DNA from: Bacillus sp. JCM 19058
GTDB taxonomy: Bacteria > Bacillota > Bacilli > Bacillales_H > Bacillaceae_D
Assembly: GCA_001310555.1 (NCBI GenBank)
Contig: BAXO01000013.1
Coordinates: 13,439 to 77,438 of the forward strand
Reading direction: 5' to 3'
Length of the DNA stretch: 64,000 nt
Shown: piece by piece, positions 62,885 through 64,000 of the stretch
Position numbering within the stretch: the stretch's first letter is position 1
Layout of the letters: every line of letters starts with the position of its first letter
The notes under the pieces: generated by a model
What the model was told of the DNA's origin: nothing
What the model saw: only the letters and a program-made list of their open reading frames with translations
Database searches by the model: none
Made by a program: the position numbers and the translations under genes

Positions 62885-63054
62885 CAGAACCTTCATTAAA
62901 AAAAGGGATTACGGCACGGAACACTTACGCATCTGTCCAGCAGTTGAGTAAAGGTATGACCATTCCGATGCCTATTTCCCATTTGCTCATACTCGTGCCG
63001 AGGAAGGCGGCATCCCATTTACCGAAATGCAATGGTTATATACTATACTTTAAG
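62881..63054 (+). pseudogene. Truncated partner gene of the isomerase
   Basis: GTG 62881 overlaps the isomerase stop (GTGA), as in a real operon, and the frame reads MTEPSLKKGITARNTYASVQ before losing sense. A second frame continues PFAHTRAEEGGIPFTEMQWL for about 20 residues and then ends in A/T-rich DNA. The family is not recognisable; it appears to be the first 55 or so codons of a deleted gene. Confidence 0.5.
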
Positions 63055-63144
63055 GAACATATTTTTTTTATTTTATCATGCAAGGAACAGGTTATTTATC
63101 TTAAAATATAAAGTAGTAGGTTCTGATAAAAAGGAGGTACTAAT

Positions 63145-63450
63145 ATGGGGTATGTCATGGCAATTGCACCTCTTGTCATAGTGGGAGGGATTGTAGTATT
63201 TGTCATTGAAAGGCTTAAACGTAAATATAACCAAGGTACCCTAGGTAAGAAAAAATCAAAAGGAGCTCAAGGCTTATTAGATAGTTTAATACCACTAGGG
63301 ATGCTCTTTGGTTGTGCCCTCGGTGTAATTTTGGGCATGTTTTCACCAATTCCTCTACTAACTACAATTAGTTTAGGTGCTGGAATAGGCTATTTATTTG
63401 GATATTTTGCCTATGAATTTTATAGTAAGAAAGAAAGTAGTCATTCATAA
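63145..63450 (+). CDS. Small membrane protein, 101 residues
   Basis: Intact, with AAAAAGGAGG before the ATG. Three hydrophobic segments: APLVIVGGIVVFVIERL, a GMLFGCALGVILGMF segment, and LGAGIGYLFGYFAYEF, separated by a basic loop (KRKYNQGTLGKKKSKG). No family is recognised. The surrounding DNA is rearranged, so it may have arrived separately. Confidence 0.7.
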   Translation: MGYVMAIAPLVIVGGIVVFVIERLKRKYNQGTLGKKKSKGAQGLLDSLIPLGMLFGCALGVILGMFSPIPLLTTISLGAGIGYLFGYFAYEFYSKKESSHS

Positions 63451-63480
63451 ATGCTTTCTTGATGATGACATTCAACGTCT

Positions 63481-63524
63481 TGAAGCAATGTAAATTAGTT
63501 TTTGAAGCAATGTAAATTAGTTTT
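63481..63524 (+). repeat. 22-base tandem duplication
   Basis: TGAAGCAATGTAAATTAGTT plus TT is repeated exactly twice, head to tail, directly behind the small membrane protein gene. Confidence 0.8.
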
Positions 63525-63639
63525 TGAATCATAGTCTTTTACAAACAGGGGCAAACACTGATATTATAGACTCGGTAAGACGTGGTTCGAGACCATCCTT
63601 TATAGTCCACTTGCACATCTAGCCGTTTTTTTTGAATTG

Positions 63640-64000
63640 CCTGACGATCCGGACATTCACATCGTTCAGCACATATGGCTGATATTTACACGTGTCGGTG
63701 GAAATTACGAAACTCCTTAACCAATACGTGCCGAAAGAGGCAATTCACCAGTATTCCGTGGAAGTGTGGGTCACGGTCAATGGACTGCAAAAATTATTCG
63801 GGGATCACTAGGAAGTTGCTCGGAAAATTAAAACGGATATTCTGACAGCTTCGGAATGACATCATCGATCGAAATTGGAGATAATAAATTTCTGGCAAAG
63901 GTCGTCATGGATTTGCATGCAAAAAAAATAGGTTCTATCTCAGGTGTTGGGGTAAGTGAGGAGGATTCTTCACTTACAACGTACCTTCCAACATCTTTAT
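63640..64000 (+). pseudogene. Decayed Y-family DNA polymerase (UvrX/YqjW type)
   Basis: Fragments in changing frames read DDPDIHIVQ, VEITKLLNQYVPKEAIHQYS, VWVTVNGLQKLFGD, ARKIKTDIL and GDNKFLAKVVMDLHAKK, which follow the order of UvrX/YqjW-type translesion polymerases. A TAG replaces the Trp expected after GDH, a codon is missing in the SVDEVW motif and GIGDN is EIGDN, so this is real decay, not only read error. The homology stops near 63935. Confidence 0.75.

Overview
The window looks like a chromosome segment of a Bacillus-type Firmicute. The evidence is purine-rich Shine-Dalgarno sites, frequent TTG and GTG starts, and a gene set matching the B. subtilis trpS / yjbA / yjaZ / fabF / fabH / comZ / med neighbourhood (known gene order there: med-comZ-yjzB-fabHA-fabF-yjaZ-(app)-yjbA-trpS). 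The exact genus cannot be fixed from sequence alone; an alkaliphile-like Bacillaceae (Shouchella or Alkalihalobacillus type) is my guess.

One property dominates the reading. About two thirds of the genes are broken by single-base indels, many in A/T runs of 7-8 (an apparent extra base) and some in short runs (an apparent missing base). Undoing them restores proteins of family-typical length: FabH 312 aa, hemolysin III 214 aa, CoaA 317 aa, RF3 530 aa, Med about 316 aa. I treat these as single genes with probable assembly or base-calling errors and give the whole-gene span. Frame is only known modulo 3.

Layout. (1) 1-11.5 kb, housekeeping: UbiD-type decarboxylase, hemolysin III, HD protein, thioredoxin-like protein, diacylglycerol glycosyltransferase-like protein, trpS, yjbA, yjaZ, topB. 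(2) 11.6-17.6 kb: a four-gene unit of ABC ATPase, large FtsX-type permease, OmpR-type regulator and histidine kinase. It is flanked on both sides by the same CTTACA-N4-TGTAAG palindrome, one copy of which lies upstream of a 29-residue membrane peptide. (3) 18-35 kb: coaA, a DD-carboxypeptidase, ykwD, a SleB-like hydrolase, a three-part DHH-CBS-nucleotidyltransferase, fabH-fabF under a FapR box, comZ, med, prfC, a methyltransferase and a VanY-like peptidase. (4) 35.8-48.5 kb, carbohydrate region I: a LacI-regulated set of two TIM-barrel isomerase/epimerases around a Gfo/Idh/MocA oxidoreductase; a GH4 glycosidase and an acetyl-esterase-like hydrolase behind a DeoR regulator; and, divergent from DeoR, a TarJ-like dehydrogenase, Ugp-like ABC importer and glycerophosphodiesterase. 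(5) 48.6-60.2 kb, carbohydrate region II, all on the minus strand: GntR, SIS, phosphotriesterase-like lactonase, FAD oxidoreductase, TIM-barrel epimerase, Gfo/Idh/MocA, SDR, ROK kinase, binding protein and two permeases. (6) 60.4-64 kb, a patchy end: a flavin reductase, an isomerase with a truncated partner, a small membrane protein and a decayed Y-family DNA polymerase.

How they work together (inference): both carbohydrate regions encode importers without their own ATPase, so a shared MsmX-type ATPase elsewhere is expected. Both pair a Gfo/Idh/MocA dehydrogenase with TIM-barrel epimerase-like proteins, the combination used for oxidation-dependent glycoside cleavage. The TarJ-like dehydrogenase with a cytoplasmic glycerophosphodiesterase suggests uptake of a polyol-phosphate diester, perhaps from teichoic acid. 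A repeat of about 110-140 bp occurs three times between genes.
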